NCBI RefSeq assembly: GCF_008000895.1 | Contig: NZ_CP042823.1 | Span: forward strand, 5,602,501 to 5,666,500 | Source of the DNA: Methylobacterium sp. WL1 | GTDB lineage: Bacteria > Pseudomonadota > Alphaproteobacteria > Rhizobiales > Beijerinckiaceae | DNA: 64,000 nucleotides | Direction of reading: 5' to 3' | Part shown: one piece after another, positions 29,165 through 38,749 of the stretch | How positions within the stretch are numbered: position 1 is the stretch's first letter | Layout: the number at the start of each line of letters is the position of its first letter | The notes under the pieces: model-generated | What the model was told of the DNA's origin: nothing | Database searches by the model: none | What the model saw: only the letters and a program-made list of their open reading frames with translations | Position numbers and translations under genes: made by a program

Positions 29165-29263
29165 AGACGATTCTGCGCGGCGGTAAACCGGGCGTCGTCG
29201 TCTCGCCCGGGCGCCGGGGCGTTTGCCTGAAATTAAGGCGTCGGCGTCGCGTTGTTCGCGCTA

Positions 29264-29279
29264 TGTTCCACGTGAAACA
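29264..29279. other. parS-type ParB-binding site
   Basis: TGTTCCACGTGAAACA at 29264-29279 fits the established chromosomal parS consensus TGTTNCACGTGAAACA at every position. A chance exact 16-mer is improbable in a 64-kb window. It overlaps the first possible ATG of the radical SAM gene, which would translate as the tell-tale MFHVKH. Chromosomal parS sites usually cluster near the replication origin. Confidence 0.88.
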
Positions 29280-29292
29280 CGGGGCGGCGCGC

Positions 29293-30408
29293 ATGGCTAA
29301 GATTCCGAACGGCTCGACACCCGTCGCACCGGTGCGACTGGGATCGAGCACGCTGCCCCCGGAGGCCCGACGCGGCCGCGGTGCCACGGCGAACCCGACA
29401 GGCCGGTACGAGACGGCGATGCGCGAGGTCTTCCGGGACCCCGATTGGGAGCCCGATGAACCCGCCACCCTGCGCACGCAGGTGACCCTGGAGCGGGCCA
29501 CGCGGATCATCGCCCGCAATACCTCGCCGGACATCCCGTTCGATCGCTCGGTGAACCCGTATCGCGGCTGCGAGCACGGCTGCATCTACTGTTACGCGCG
29601 CCCGACCCATGCCTGGCTCGGCCTTTCGCCCGGCCTCGATTTCGAATCCCGGATCTTCGTCAAGCCCGATGCCGCCAAGCTGCTCGCGCGCGAGATCGCC
29701 GCGCCCGGCTATCAGCCGGAGACGATCGCGCTGGGGACCGCCACCGATCCCTACCAGCCGGTGGAGCGGGAGCACCGGATCACCCGGGCGGTGCTGGAGG
29801 TGCTGCAGTCCGCGCGCCACCCTGTCGGAATCACCACGAAGTCCGACCTCGTTCTGCGCGACCTCGATATCCTGGCCGAGATGGCGTCGGACAACCTCGT
29901 GCTCGTGGCGGTGTCGCTGCCGACGCTGGAGCCGCGCCTTGCCCGCCTGCTCGACCCCAGAGCGCCGCGGCCGGAGAAGCGGCTGGCCGCGATGCGGCGC
30001 CTGTCCGAGGCCGGCGTGCCCGTCATGGTCAACGTCTCGCCGATCATCCCGGGCCTGACCGACCACGAGATCGAGGCGATCCTCGCCAGAGCCCGCGATC
30101 ATGGCGCCAGCCGCATCGGCCATGCCCTGCTGCGCCTGCCCGGTGAGGTCGCCGACCTCGTCTCCGACTGGTTCTCCGAGCATTACCCCGAGCGCCGGGC
30201 CCGGGCCTTCGCGCTGCTGGCGCAGGCCCGGGGGGGCCGCGAGAACGATCCCCGCTTCGGCCACAGATTCCGCGGGGAGGGGGCCTATGCCGAGATGATC
30301 GGCCGGCGGGTCCGTCTCGCGGGCGGGCGGTTCGGCTTCGCGTTCGGGCGCATGGCGCTGAACACGGCGGCGTTCCGCAAGCCCGGGGCGCAACTTGCCC
30401 TGTTCTGA
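29293..30408 (+). CDS. PA0069-type radical SAM protein (SplB-related)
   Basis: 371 residues from the ATG at 29293; an earlier in-frame ATG at 29263 lies in the parS site with no SD and adds MFHVKHGAAR, so I prefer the later one. The radical SAM cluster motif CEHGCIYC (CxxxCxxC) is followed by YARPTHAWLGLSPGLDFESRI, typical of the spore-photoproduct-lyase-like family found in non-spore-formers. Function is unknown; a DNA-repair role is only by analogy. The C-terminal half has NVSPIIPGLTDHEIEAIL, usual for this family. Monocistronic. Confidence 0.9.
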   Translation: MAKIPNGSTPVAPVRLGSSTLPPEARRGRGATANPTGRYETAMREVFRDPDWEPDEPATLRTQVTLERATRIIARNTSPDIPFDRSVNPYRGCEHGCIYCYARPTHAWLGLSPGLDFESRIFVKPDAAKLLAREIAAPGYQPETIALGTATDPYQPVEREHRITRAVLEVLQSARHPVGITTKSDLVLRDLDILAEMASDNLVLVAVSLPTLEPRLARLLDPRAPRPEKRLAAMRRLSEAGVPVMVNVSPIIPGLTDHEIEAILARARDHGASRIGHALLRLPGEVADLVSDWFSEHYPERRARAFALLAQARGGRENDPRFGHRFRGEGAYAEMIGRRVRLAGGRFGFAFGRMALNTAAFRKPGAQLALF

Positions 30409-30727
30409 AGCTCTCAGGCGCCGCGATCGCCGTACCGATGCGGGCGGCTCGAAACGGGGCCTTCGTTTATGACTTCGGCCTGCCGCTGGCTTCAAGCTTC
30501 GGAGAGCCGGATTCGGCCGACAGCCGCGTCATCGTCGGGCGTCGGTCGAGATGTATTTGAAAGTCGTGACGAACAATGATCCTGAACCAGGCACGCGGGC
30601 TGATGACGTGTGTCATGAAACCGAGATGAAAACGTCATGTTCTGGATCCAGAGAGGCTATTACGCCGTAAGATCTCTGGATTTGTTCCAGATCAAGATCG
30701 AAATTCGCCCGGCGCCGCATCAAAACC
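30409..30727. other. Upstream region of the chemoreceptor
   Basis: 319 bp without a supportable gene. It contains a small inverted repeat ATGAC-gtgt-GTCAT (30603-30616) with another GTCAT at 30634, which might be an operator. No convincing -35/-10 pair or terminator was recognised. Confidence 0.4.
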
Positions 30728-32878
30728 ATGATGGAATCGACGCCGATGTCTCGTGGGCAACCCTTAACATTTGCCGGGTTCGAACTCACAACCCTCACGA
30801 TCGGCAAGATCCTGTGCGCGACCTTGTTCTCATTGAGCGCCATGCTGATCGCCTCGGAGGTGTCCACCCTTCGCGAAGCCCAGGTGCAGGCGGATCGGAG
30901 CCACCGTGTGGTGGCTTTGACCGAGGCGAGCCGGACGCTTCTCAAGGATCTCCTGGCCATCCGCATGGAGCGGGGCCGCACGCTCCAGGCCCTGAAGGCC
31001 GCCGACCCCATTCCCGCGAAGGACGTGGCGCTGATCGCCACACAGCGCACCACCATCGCGGGCGGTCTCGAGCGGCTCGCGACGCTCGCCCGGGCGGTGG
31101 ATGCGCCCTCGCTGGTGGCGAAGGTCGCGCCGCTGCAGCGGGCCTACGAGGCCACGCTCAAGCTGCGCCCGCAGGTCGATGCCGCCCTAGCGGTCCCGGC
31201 GGGGCAGCGACCCCCCGGCACGCTGCCCGCCATCGCGGAGGCCTCCCAGGCGCTGCTCGACGCGTTCCTGGCCACAAACGACGCGGTCGACGCTGCCATC
31301 CCCCGCGGCGACGCCACCCTCGCGCATTACCTCGACCTCAAGCGCGCGGCCTGGGCCTCGCGGGCCATGATCGGCGGCGTGGTCGTCCGGATCGAAGCTG
31401 CCGTCGCCGCCGGAACCTCGTGGACTCAGGGTGACATCGTCGCCGCGGCCGAGGAGCGCGGGCGGCTGGCTGCCGCCTGGGCCGACGTCGTGGCGGCCGC
31501 CGCCGACGAGACCTCGGATGTGGTCCGGGCCGCCTTCCGCAAGGCCAAGGCCGACAATTTCGAGGGTGAGGCCGAGGCGCGCCGCAAGGCCGCCACGGAG
31601 GCCCTCACACAGGGGCGGCCGACCGGGCTCTCCATCGACGCGCTGCGCATCCGCCACACCGCCGAGGTCAACACGATTTCCGACCTGGCGAGCGCGGCCC
31701 TCGACGCGCTGGTGGACCGAGCCCAGGCGTTGACCGACGAGGCGCGCGCCGCCCTGCTGCGGACCGCGCTGTTCCTGCTCGCCGCTCTCCTGCTGACCGG
31801 CGTCGGCACGCTGGTCGTGGTCCGACGCGTGCTGCTGCCGATCCGCAGGATGACCGATGCCATGCGGGCGCTGGCCGCGGGCGATGCATCCGTCATGGTC
31901 CCGGCTCGGAAGCACCAAGACGAGATCGGCGCCATGGCCGCCGCCGTGCAGGTGTTCAAGGACAACCTCATCCGGGCCCGCCAGCTCGAGGGCGAGGCGG
32001 ACGAGGCTCGCCGCGCCGCCGAAGACCAGCGCCGCGCGGACATGTCCCGCATGGCCGAGACCTTCGAGGCGGCTGTCTCCGGCATCGTCACCCAGGTCTC
32101 GTCCGCCGCGACCGAACTGCAAGCCACGGCCTCCCAGATGACTGCGAGCGCGCAGGAGACCGCGAGCCAGTCCGGCGCGGTGGCGGCGGCGGCGGAGCAA
32201 TCGGCCTCCAACGTCAGCACCGTGGCGAGTGCCGCCGAGCAACTCGGCAGCAGCGTCGCGGAGATCGGCCGCCATGTGCAGGGCTCGACCGTCCTGGCCC
32301 AGCGGGCGGTCGGCGAATCGGACCAGACCGCCACCCTCGTGTCCGAGCTGAGCGCCGCCGCCGCCCGGGTCGGCGACGTCGTGCAGCTGATCGCCTCGAT
32401 TGCCGCGCAGACCAACCTGCTGGCGCTCAACGCCACGATCGAGGCGGCCCGTGCCGGTGCAACCGGACGCGGCTTCGCCGTCGTGGCGGCCGAGGTGAAG
32501 GAACTCGCCGGCCAGACCGCCAAGGCGACCGAGGAGATCGCCAGCCAGATCGGCCGGATCCAGGGCGTCACCGGCGAGGCGGTCAGGGCGATCGAGACGA
32601 TCACCGGTCGGATCCGGGAGATTGACACGGTCGCGACGACGATCGCGGCGGCGGTGGAGCAGCAGGGCGCGGCGACCCGGGAGATCGTCCGCAACGTCAC
32701 CCAGGCGACCGCGGGCACGCAGGAGGTCACGGGCAACATCGCCGGGGTGGCGCAGGCCGCCGAGCAGACCGGCGCCGCGGCCGAGCAGGTCCTGGCCTCC
32801 GCCACCGGGTTGTCGCGCCAGTCCGAGCAACTCGCGGCCGAGGTGGATCGCTTCCTGGCCAACGTCCGGGCCGCCTGA
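30728..32878 (+). CDS. Methyl-accepting chemotaxis protein (TM-periplasmic-TM-HAMP-MA)
   Basis: 716 residues. TM1 is about residues 22-44, followed by a mostly helical periplasmic sensor of roughly 300 residues, TM2 at about 345-367 ([19 protein letters not shown]), HAMP ([20 protein letters not shown]) and the signalling domain with the highly conserved hairpin tip [20 protein letters not shown]. No C-terminal NWETF-type CheR tether is present. It controls CheA activity in response to an unknown ligand. No che genes are adjacent, so it is a dispersed chemoreceptor. Confidence 0.93.
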   Translation: MMESTPMSRGQPLTFAGFELTTLTIGKILCATLFSLSAMLIASEVSTLREAQVQADRSHRVVALTEASRTLLKDLLAIRMERGRTLQALKAADPIPAKDVALIATQRTTIAGGLERLATLARAVDAPSLVAKVAPLQRAYEATLKLRPQVDAALAVPAGQRPPGTLPAIAEASQALLDAFLATNDAVDAAIPRGDATLAHYLDLKRAAWASRAMIGGVVVRIEAAVAAGTSWTQGDIVAAAEERGRLAAAWADVVAAAADETSDVVRAAFRKAKADNFEGEAEARRKAATEALTQGRPTGLSIDALRIRHTAEVNTISDLASAALDALVDRAQALTDEARAALLRTALFLLAALLLTGVGTLVVVRRVLLPIRRMTDAMRALAAGDASVMVPARKHQDEIGAMAAAVQVFKDNLIRARQLEGEADEARRAAEDQRRADMSRMAETFEAAVSGIVTQVSSAATELQATASQMTASAQETASQSGAVAAAAEQSASNVSTVASAAEQLGSSVAEIGRHVQGSTVLAQRAVGESDQTATLVSELSAAAARVGDVVQLIASIAAQTNLLALNATIEAARAGATGRGFAVVAAEVKELAGQTAKATEEIASQIGRIQGVTGEAVRAIETITGRIREIDTVATTIAAAVEQQGAATREIVRNVTQATAGTQEVTGNIAGVAQAAEQTGAAAEQVLASATGLSRQSEQLAAEVDRFLANVRAA

Positions 32879-33155
32879 GCGCTGACGGGCCGCCGTCGCG
32901 ACACGCCGAAGTCTTTGTCTCGGGCTTGGACACCGGTTGCGAGACCTGATCCGACCGGCGTGTTCAGCGCGGCGAAGTAAAGCGGACATTGATCCGCTGC
33001 GGTCGAGTCAAAGGTTCGTTTGTCGGTTCGCTGATTTACTTCGGCAGGAAGATAAATAGCCGCCGTCCTGCAGGATTTTTCATCATAAATTCATCGTTGA
33101 CTGACGCAAGACTCAAGATAAATAAGCGAAAAGATTGCGAGATTGAGGATTTGAG
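32879..33155. other. AT-richer leader of the PQQ dehydrogenase gene
   Basis: 277 bp between the chemoreceptor and the dehydrogenase. From about 33040 the sequence becomes AT-rich (AAGATAAATA, TTTTTCATCATAAATTCATC, AAGATAAATAAGCG), with AAGATAAATA occurring twice (33049 and 33115). It is likely to hold the dehydrogenase promoter. A 72-codon open frame here has no RBS or family support. Confidence 0.4.
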
Positions 33156-35513
33156 ATGCGTCTACCAAAAAACCTGTCCGATTGGGTGCTGGTCATGCTT
33201 GGACTGATCATAGTCTTGATCGGTCTGTTTTTGGCTGGCGGTGGTGCATACTTGGTATGGCTCGGCGGCAGCTGGTATTTCGCGGCCATGGGCGCCGCGA
33301 TGCTCGTCTCCGGCGTTTTGGTTGCTCGACGTCGGCGTGCCGGGGCGCTGCTTTACGGCGGGGCGTTCATCCTGACCGGGATCTGGGCGGTCTGGGAGGT
33401 CGGGTTCGCGTTCTGGCCGCTGGTCTCGCGCCTGTTCGCCCTCGCCGTCCTCGCCTGCGTCGTCGCCCTGTTCGCACCGCTGCTCGATCGATCCGGCAGC
33501 GGCGTGTGGCGCCGGGCATCCCTGGGCCTCGCCACCGCGCTGGCGCTGGCCCTGGTGGCAGCCACGCTACGCGCCTTTCAGCCGGTGCCGATCATTACCG
33601 CGACCGAGATCCCGGACGTGCACCCGGCCACGCAGGCGGGGCCGCAGGTCGACTGGACGGCCTGGGGCAACACAAACGGCGGCACCCGCTTCGCCGGGCT
33701 GACGCAGATCGACGCCACCAACGTCGCCAAGCTGCGGCCGGCCTGGACCGTCCGCACCGGCGACATCGCCGTCAGCAACGGCTTCGGGGCGGAGGACCAG
33801 ACCACGCCGCTCCAGATCGGCGACACCGTCTACGTCTGCACGCCGAACGACATCGTCGTCGCCCTCGACGCCGACACCGGCACGCAGCGCTGGCGCTACG
33901 ACCCGAAGGCGAGTGCGCCGCAATGGCAGCGGTGCCGCGGGCTCGGCTATCACGACGCCGGCGCAGGCGAGGGTGGGAAGGTCTGCCCCCGCCGCCTGCT
34001 GCTCGCCACGATCGATGCGCGCCTGATCGCGCTGGACGCCGCCACCGGCCAGCCCTGTGCCGATTTCGGCACGGACGGCACGGTCGATCTCAAGGCCGAC
34101 ATGGGCGAGGTCAAATCCGGCTTCTACACGCAGACCGCCGCACCGCTGATCGCCGGCGACCTCGTGGTGGTCGGCGGCCGGGTCGCCGACAACATCGAGA
34201 CCGGGGAGCCCGGCGGCGTGGTCCGCGCCTACGCTGTCGGCACCGGCGACCTGCGCTGGGCCTGGGATCCGGGCAACCCGGTGACCACGCGCCTCCCGCC
34301 TCCCGGTGAGACCTATACGCGGGGTACGCCGAACGTCTGGACCAGCATGGCCTACGACTCGGCCCTGGGCCTGATCTACGCGCCCACCGGCAACGCGACG
34401 CCCGACTTCTTCGGCGGCCACCGGACAGCCCAGGACGATGCCACCAACTCGTCGATCTTCGCCCTCGACGCGGCGACCGGGCGGCCGCGCTGGCACGTCC
34501 AGCTCGTGCACAAGGATCTGTGGGACTTCGACGTCCCGGCCCAGCCGGCCCTCTACGACCTGCCGGACGGGAAGGGTGGCACCGTGCCGGGGCTGATCGC
34601 GGCGACCAAGCACGGCCAGATCTTCCTGCTGAACCGCGAGACGGGCGCCCCGATCGCGCCGATCACCGAGCGGCCGGTCCCGCAGGGCAGCGTGCCCGGC
34701 GAGCGCTATGCGCCGACGCAGCCCCACTCGGACATGCCGTCGATCGGCGCCGAGACCCTGACGGAAGCCGACATGTGGGGGGCGACGCCCTTCGACCAGC
34801 TCCTGTGCCGGATCCAGTTCAAGGCCATGCGCCACGAGGGGACCTTCACCCCGCCGGGCTTCGACACCGCCCTCCAGATGCCGGGATCGCTCGGCGGCAT
34901 GAACTGGGGCAGCACCGCCATCGACATGACGCGGGACTACCTGATCGTGAACGACATGCGGCTGGGCCTGTGGAACCGGCTGATCCCCAGGGAGCAGGTC
35001 GAGACCGGCAAGGCCGCCGGCACCGAGATGGGCCTGTCGTCCATGCGCGGCACGCCCTACGTCTCCCTCCGGAACCGCTTCGTGTCGGCGCTGAACATCC
35101 CGTGCCAGAAGCCGCCGTTCGGCACGCTGACGGCCATCGACCTGAAGGCCCGCCGCATCGCCTGGCAGGTCCCGCTCGGCACGGTGGAGGATACCGGGCC
35201 GCTGGGGATCAAGATGCACCTGCCGATCCCGATCGGCCTGCCCTCGCTCGGCGGTTCGCTGGTGACCGGCTCGGGCCTGATCTTCTTCGCCGGGACGCAG
35301 GATTATTACCTGCGGGCGTTCGAGGCCGGGACCGGCCGCGAGGTCTGGAAGGGCCGCCTGCCGGTGGGCAGCCAGGGCGCGCCGATGACCTACCGGTCCC
35401 CGAAGACGGGCCGCCAATACGTCGTGATCACGGCCGGCGGTGCCCGCCAATCGCCTGACCGCGGCGATTACGTGGTCGCCTACGCGCTGCCGGCCGAAGC
35501 CGGATCGAAGTGA
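33156..35513 (+). CDS. Membrane-bound PQQ-dependent dehydrogenase (glucose/quinate/shikimate family)
   Basis: 785 residues. Five TM helices occupy the first 140 residues (VLVMLGLIIVLIGLFLAGG onward), followed by a quinoprotein eight-bladed propeller starting at DWTAWGNTNGGTRFAGLTQI, with tryptophan-docking repeats (LDADTGTQRWRYD, YAVGTGDLRWAWD, FEAGTGREVWKGR). This is the Gcd/QuiA architecture: substrate oxidation in the periplasm and electron transfer to ubiquinone. Glucose versus quinate specificity is not decided by sequence. Methylobacterium makes PQQ for methanol dehydrogenase, so cofactor supply fits. The leader is AT-rich. Confidence 0.92.
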   Translation: MRLPKNLSDWVLVMLGLIIVLIGLFLAGGGAYLVWLGGSWYFAAMGAAMLVSGVLVARRRRAGALLYGGAFILTGIWAVWEVGFAFWPLVSRLFALAVLACVVALFAPLLDRSGSGVWRRASLGLATALALALVAATLRAFQPVPIITATEIPDVHPATQAGPQVDWTAWGNTNGGTRFAGLTQIDATNVAKLRPAWTVRTGDIAVSNGFGAEDQTTPLQIGDTVYVCTPNDIVVALDADTGTQRWRYDPKASAPQWQRCRGLGYHDAGAGEGGKVCPRRLLLATIDARLIALDAATGQPCADFGTDGTVDLKADMGEVKSGFYTQTAAPLIAGDLVVVGGRVADNIETGEPGGVVRAYAVGTGDLRWAWDPGNPVTTRLPPPGETYTRGTPNVWTSMAYDSALGLIYAPTGNATPDFFGGHRTAQDDATNSSIFALDAATGRPRWHVQLVHKDLWDFDVPAQPALYDLPDGKGGTVPGLIAATKHGQIFLLNRETGAPIAPITERPVPQGSVPGERYAPTQPHSDMPSIGAETLTEADMWGATPFDQLLCRIQFKAMRHEGTFTPPGFDTALQMPGSLGGMNWGSTAIDMTRDYLIVNDMRLGLWNRLIPREQVETGKAAGTEMGLSSMRGTPYVSLRNRFVSALNIPCQKPPFGTLTAIDLKARRIAWQVPLGTVEDTGPLGIKMHLPIPIGLPSLGGSLVTGSGLIFFAGTQDYYLRAFEAGTGREVWKGRLPVGSQGAPMTYRSPKTGRQYVVITAGGARQSPDRGDYVVAYALPAEAGSK

Positions 35514-35543
35514 TCCGGTCCGCCCTGGGTCACGACGGGGTTT

Positions 35544-35611
35544 CCAAAGGGCTCAGTCCTTTGGCTGGGTTCGGGGGCGGAGCCCCCGAGGCCCGCAGGG
35601 TTCCACCCTGC
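35544..35611. repeat. Three tandem hairpins between convergent genes
   Basis: Three perfect stem-loops in a row: CCAAAGG/CCTTTGG (35544-35550 with 35558-35564), TCGGGGGC/GCCCCCGA (35571-35578 with 35582-35589, 3-nt loop) and GCAGGGT/ACCCTGC (35595-35601 with 35605-35611, 3-nt loop). It resembles a dispersed GC-rich intergenic element of alphaproteobacteria and may act as a bidirectional transcript end for the PQQ dehydrogenase and rnhB. Confidence 0.7.
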
Positions 35612-35640
35612 ACCCGCACAAGGTCTCGACCTTTTGAACC

Positions 35641-36279
35641 CTAGCCGAACCCGCGGGTGAAGCTGAGGCGGTGGTGCGGGCTTCGGCCCAACGCCGTCAG
35701 GCCGGCCCGGTGCAGGGCCGTGCCGTAGCCGACGTTGCGCTCCCAGCCGTAGCCCGGGTGGCGCTCGGCCAGCCGGCGCATCAGGTCGTCTCGGAAGACC
35801 TTGGCGACGATCGAGGCGGCAGCGATCTGCGGCACGAGGCCGTCGCCGCCGATGACGGCCCGGCCCGGCAGGCCCGGCAGGGCGTCCCGGCCATCGACCA
35901 GGACCGGCGCCGCGACCCCGAGGCGCGCCACCGCCCGCGCCATGGCGTCGAGGGTTGCGGCGCGGATGTTGATGCGGTCGATCAGGGCCCGGGAGCCCGC
36001 CGCCACGGCGACCCGGGCATGGGTCCGGATCAGCGGCGCCAGATGCGCGCGGACTGGTTCGGGCACGCGCTTGCTGTCGTCGAGGGCTGCCAGCAGGGCC
36101 GGTGGGATCGCCGCGGGGTCGAACCAGACCGCCGCCACCACCACGGGGCCGCACAGCGCGCCGCGCCCGACCTCGTCACAGCCGATCACCGCGGGGTAAT
36201 CCGCGGCCCGGGCCGGATCGAACGGTGGGGTGAGGGCGGGTTGTGTTCGTTTCGCGGACGGCTGTTTCTGAACGGGCAT
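35641..36279 (-). CDS. rnhB: Ribonuclease HII
   Basis: 212 residues from the ATG at 36279. The catalytic core motif IGCDEVGRGALCGPVVVAAV (two acidic residues), DSKRVPE, the third Asp in VDGRDALPG, and the C-terminal SIVAKVFRDDLMRRL identify RNase HII, which nicks DNA at embedded ribonucleotides and processes RNA-DNA hybrids. The N-terminal 25 residues are variable and Lys/Pro-rich. Transcribed after a GT4 gene with a 41-bp gap. Confidence 0.95.
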   Translation of the reverse strand: MPVQKQPSAKRTQPALTPPFDPARAADYPAVIGCDEVGRGALCGPVVVAAVWFDPAAIPPALLAALDDSKRVPEPVRAHLAPLIRTHARVAVAAGSRALIDRINIRAATLDAMARAVARLGVAAPVLVDGRDALPGLPGRAVIGGDGLVPQIAAASIVAKVFRDDLMRRLAERHPGYGWERNVGYGTALHRAGLTALGRSPHHRLSFTRGFG

Positions 36280-36320
36280 GATGGCGCCGTCCTGCCATCT
36301 GGCGCCGCCGCCGTCACGGC

Positions 36321-37383
36321 TCAGGCGGCGTTCCGGGTGCTCCGCTCGCCGCCATGCGCCTCGATGATGTTGCCGAAGAACTGGTCGGCGCTGACGTCCC
36401 AGCCGCGGCGCAGCGCCTCCTGCCTGCACTCGGCCCGGGACAGGCGCAGCGCCGCGAGGGCCGCCGCACGCAGGTCCTGGTCCAGGATGCCGACCCGGGT
36501 CCCGCTCAGCACGTCGTTGGGGCCGGGCACCGGGAAGGCCGCGATCGGCAGGCCGCTGGCCATCGCTTCCAGCAGCACGATGCCGAACGTGTCGGTGAGG
36601 CTCGGGAACACGAAGGTGTCGCAGGCGGCGTAGACGGACGCGAGCGCTGCCCCGGTCCGGGTGCCGAGGAAGCGCGCCTCCGGGGCCAGGGCCTGCAGGC
36701 GCGCCCGGTCCGGCCCGTCCCCGACCACGACCTTCGTGCCGGGCAGGTCGAGGCTCAGGAAGGCCGCGAGGTTCTTCTCCACGGCAAGCCGGCCGACATA
36801 CAGGAACAGTGGCCGGGGCAGGCCGGCGAGGTCCGCCGGCGGCGGCTCGCCGGGGGGCGGCCGGCCGGAACCGCTCGGTGTCGACCCCGCGGGTCCAGCG
36901 CATCAGCTGGGAGAAGCCTCTCGCCTCCAGTTCCGCCTGCAGAGAGACGGTGCTGACCATGGTCCCGCGGGCCGCCCCGTGGAAGCGGCGCAGATAAGCG
37001 TAGGACCACGCCTCCGGCACCGGGAGGCGGGCGGCGAGGTATTCCGGAAACCGGGTGTGATAGCTCGTGGTGAACGGCAGGTCGTTGGCCAGGCAGTGCC
37101 GCCGGGCCGCGAAGCCGATGGGTCCCTCGGTGGCGATGTGGACGTGGCTCGGGCGTTCGGCCGCCCAGCGCTCCGCCACCCGGTCCCGCCCGGCCAAGGC
37201 GAGGCGGATCTCCGGGTAGCCCGGCAGGGGCAGGGAGCGGAAATCGGCCACCGAGAGCAGGGCCGTCTCGAAGCCGTGCTCGGGCGCCCGGCGGACCATC
37301 TGCTCCAGGGAGCGGACCACGCCGTTGACCTGCGGATGCCAGGCGTCGCTGGCGATGAGGAGCTTCACGCGTGGGGTCCTCAC
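36321..37383 (-). pseudogene. GT4-family glycosyltransferase split by a +1 frameshift
   Basis: Two overlapping frames together give one complete GT4 glycosyltransferase (about 353 residues). The N-terminal part starts from GTG at 37383 (KLLIASDAWHPQVNGVVRSL) and runs in one frame to TRGVDTERFRP. The C-terminal part (LFLYVGRLAVEKNLAAF, then SLTDTFGIVLLEAMASGLP) is in another. The frames join if one base is removed from a run of six G on the + strand at 36852-36857. This could be a real mutation, homopolymer slippage or a sequencing error. The N-half resembles GDP-mannose alpha-mannosyltransferases. It shares a 4-bp overlap with the LpxH-like gene. Confidence 0.8.
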
Positions 37384-38195
37384 GCCACCGCGCGCCGGCC
37401 GTCCACCGGCCGCGGCGCAGCTTCGGCCTCGCGGGCCCGCAGGATGCTGGGATAATGCAGCACCTCGATCCGGCCGTCGTAATGCTCGATCAGGCCGGTG
37501 CAGGATTCAACCCAGTCGCCGGTGTTCAGGTAGCGCAGGTCGCCAATCGCCCGGTCGGCGGCGTGGTGGATGTGCCCGCAGATCACCCCGTTCGCGCCCT
37601 GGCGGCGAGCCTCCTCGGCCAGGATGGTTTCGAACCGGCCAATGAAGCTAACGGCGTTCTTCACCCGCAGCTTCGCCCAGGCCGACAGCGACCAATAGGA
37701 CAGGCCGGCCCGCCGCCGGATCCGGTTGATCACGGTGTTGAGAGTCAGCGCCAGGGTGTAGGCGCCGTCGCCCAGATGGGCGAGCCAGGGCGAGTGCCGC
37801 ACCACCATGTCGAACTGGTCGCCGTGGATGACCAGGTAGCGCCGCCCGTCGGCCGCCTCGTGGATCGCGGTCTCGGCGATCTCGATGCCGCCGAAATTCG
37901 TGCCCACGTAGTCCCGCAGGAACTCGTCGTGGTTGCCCGGCAGGTAGACGATCCTGGTGCCCTTGCGGACCTTGCGCAGAAGCTTCTGGACGACGTCGTT
38001 GTGCGCCTGCGGCCAGTACCAGCCGGAGCGCAGCTGCCAGCCGTCCACGATGTCCCCGACCAGGTAGACCGTGTCGGCGTCGTAATCCCTCAGGAACGAC
38101 AGAAGGAGGCCGGCCTGGCAGCCGCGCGTCCCGAGATGCAGGTCGGACAGGAACAGCGTCCGGACCCGGACCGGCATCTCCTCATCCTCGGCCAC
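37380..38195 (-). CDS. LpxH-like UDP-2,3-diacylglucosamine diphosphatase family phosphoesterase
   Basis: 271 residues from a GTG at 38195, chosen because GGGAGGGTGAC precedes it; 38243 (GTG, no SD) and 38177 (ATG) are alternatives. Calcineurin-like metal motifs appear in order: DLHLG, GDIVDGW, GNHDE, HGDQFD and GHIHHA. The long helical insert between them matches the LpxH/YbbF-like subfamily, but specificity among UDP-diacylglucosamine and other substrates is uncertain. It overlaps the GT4 gene by 4 bp, suggesting a shared envelope-lipid or glycolipid pathway. Confidence 0.85.
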   Translation of the reverse strand: MAEDEEMPVRVRTLFLSDLHLGTRGCQAGLLLSFLRDYDADTVYLVGDIVDGWQLRSGWYWPQAHNDVVQKLLRKVRKGTRIVYLPGNHDEFLRDYVGTNFGGIEIAETAIHEAADGRRYLVIHGDQFDMVVRHSPWLAHLGDGAYTLALTLNTVINRIRRRAGLSYWSLSAWAKLRVKNAVSFIGRFETILAEEARRQGANGVICGHIHHAADRAIGDLRYLNTGDWVESCTGLIEHYDGRIEVLHYPSILRAREAEAAPRPVDGRRAVA

Positions 38196-38749
38196 GTCAC
38201 CCTCCCGGCGGTCGAACGGTGCCGGGATCCAGAGCGCGATCACGTCTCAGTTTGATGACGCGGGCTTGAATCGCTGTGGGGTGTCTTGGTGCGCCGCAAC
38301 GGAAGTTCTCAAGTTCCGATAGCTGACGTTGCGATGCACAAAAAATTTTTTTACCGAGATCCCGAAGTTTTTCCGGTTTTGCTTCCCAGCTTCGCCGCCT
38401 CATAATACCAGGCGACCGGTGGCTCGGCGTGAGCCGGGCCGGACGCGTATAGGAAGGCGGCGAGGGCGGCCAGGGTGCCTTGAGACGAGGCGCCGTAGAC
38501 CGGGACGGCATTTCGGAGGCGACCGGCGCGGGGGCGCGCCGCGACGCGAGCGGCAAGACGCCGCCTGCCGCTCCGCTGAGCCCTCCGATCCACGGATGAC
38601 ACGGATGGCGTTCGGGGGAGTTGCGGCCCGTACCGCGCCCGCCGGCACCGCGTGCAGGAAGCTCGAGAAGGCCGCCGAAGGCGCCGAGAACGTTTGAACA
38701 AACCAGCGCGGGTCCGCCCGCGCGCAACAGAGTTTTTGGAGGAAACACC
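38196..38749. other. Long leader upstream of the serine-cycle locus
   Basis: 554 bp with no convincing gene; it should contain the sgaA promoter. In M. extorquens AM1 the LysR-type regulator QscR controls serine-cycle genes from upstream of sga, but I could not pick a specific operator here. A poly-A/T tract (AAAAAATTTTTTTACC, 38340-38355) and a strong RBS (TTTTTGGAGGAAACACC) before sgaA are visible. A leftward frame over 38351-38520 resembles the end of a signal peptide but has no start. Confidence 0.5.

Noticed and set aside
30770..30800. tRNA-like GGGTTCGAACTC sequence
   Set aside because: Lies inside the chemoreceptor reading frame and no acceptor or anticodon stems can be formed around it.
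32989..33207. 72-codon frame before the PQQ dehydrogenase
   Set aside because: No RBS, overlaps the dehydrogenase start, no conserved features; the AT-rich leader explains the open frame.
38351..38520. Leftward frame ending in a signal-peptide-like segment (AALAAFLYASGPAHA)
   Set aside because: No usable start codon near the hydrophobic segment; the upstream frame runs antisense to sgaA. Possibly a gene remnant, but not supportable as a gene.
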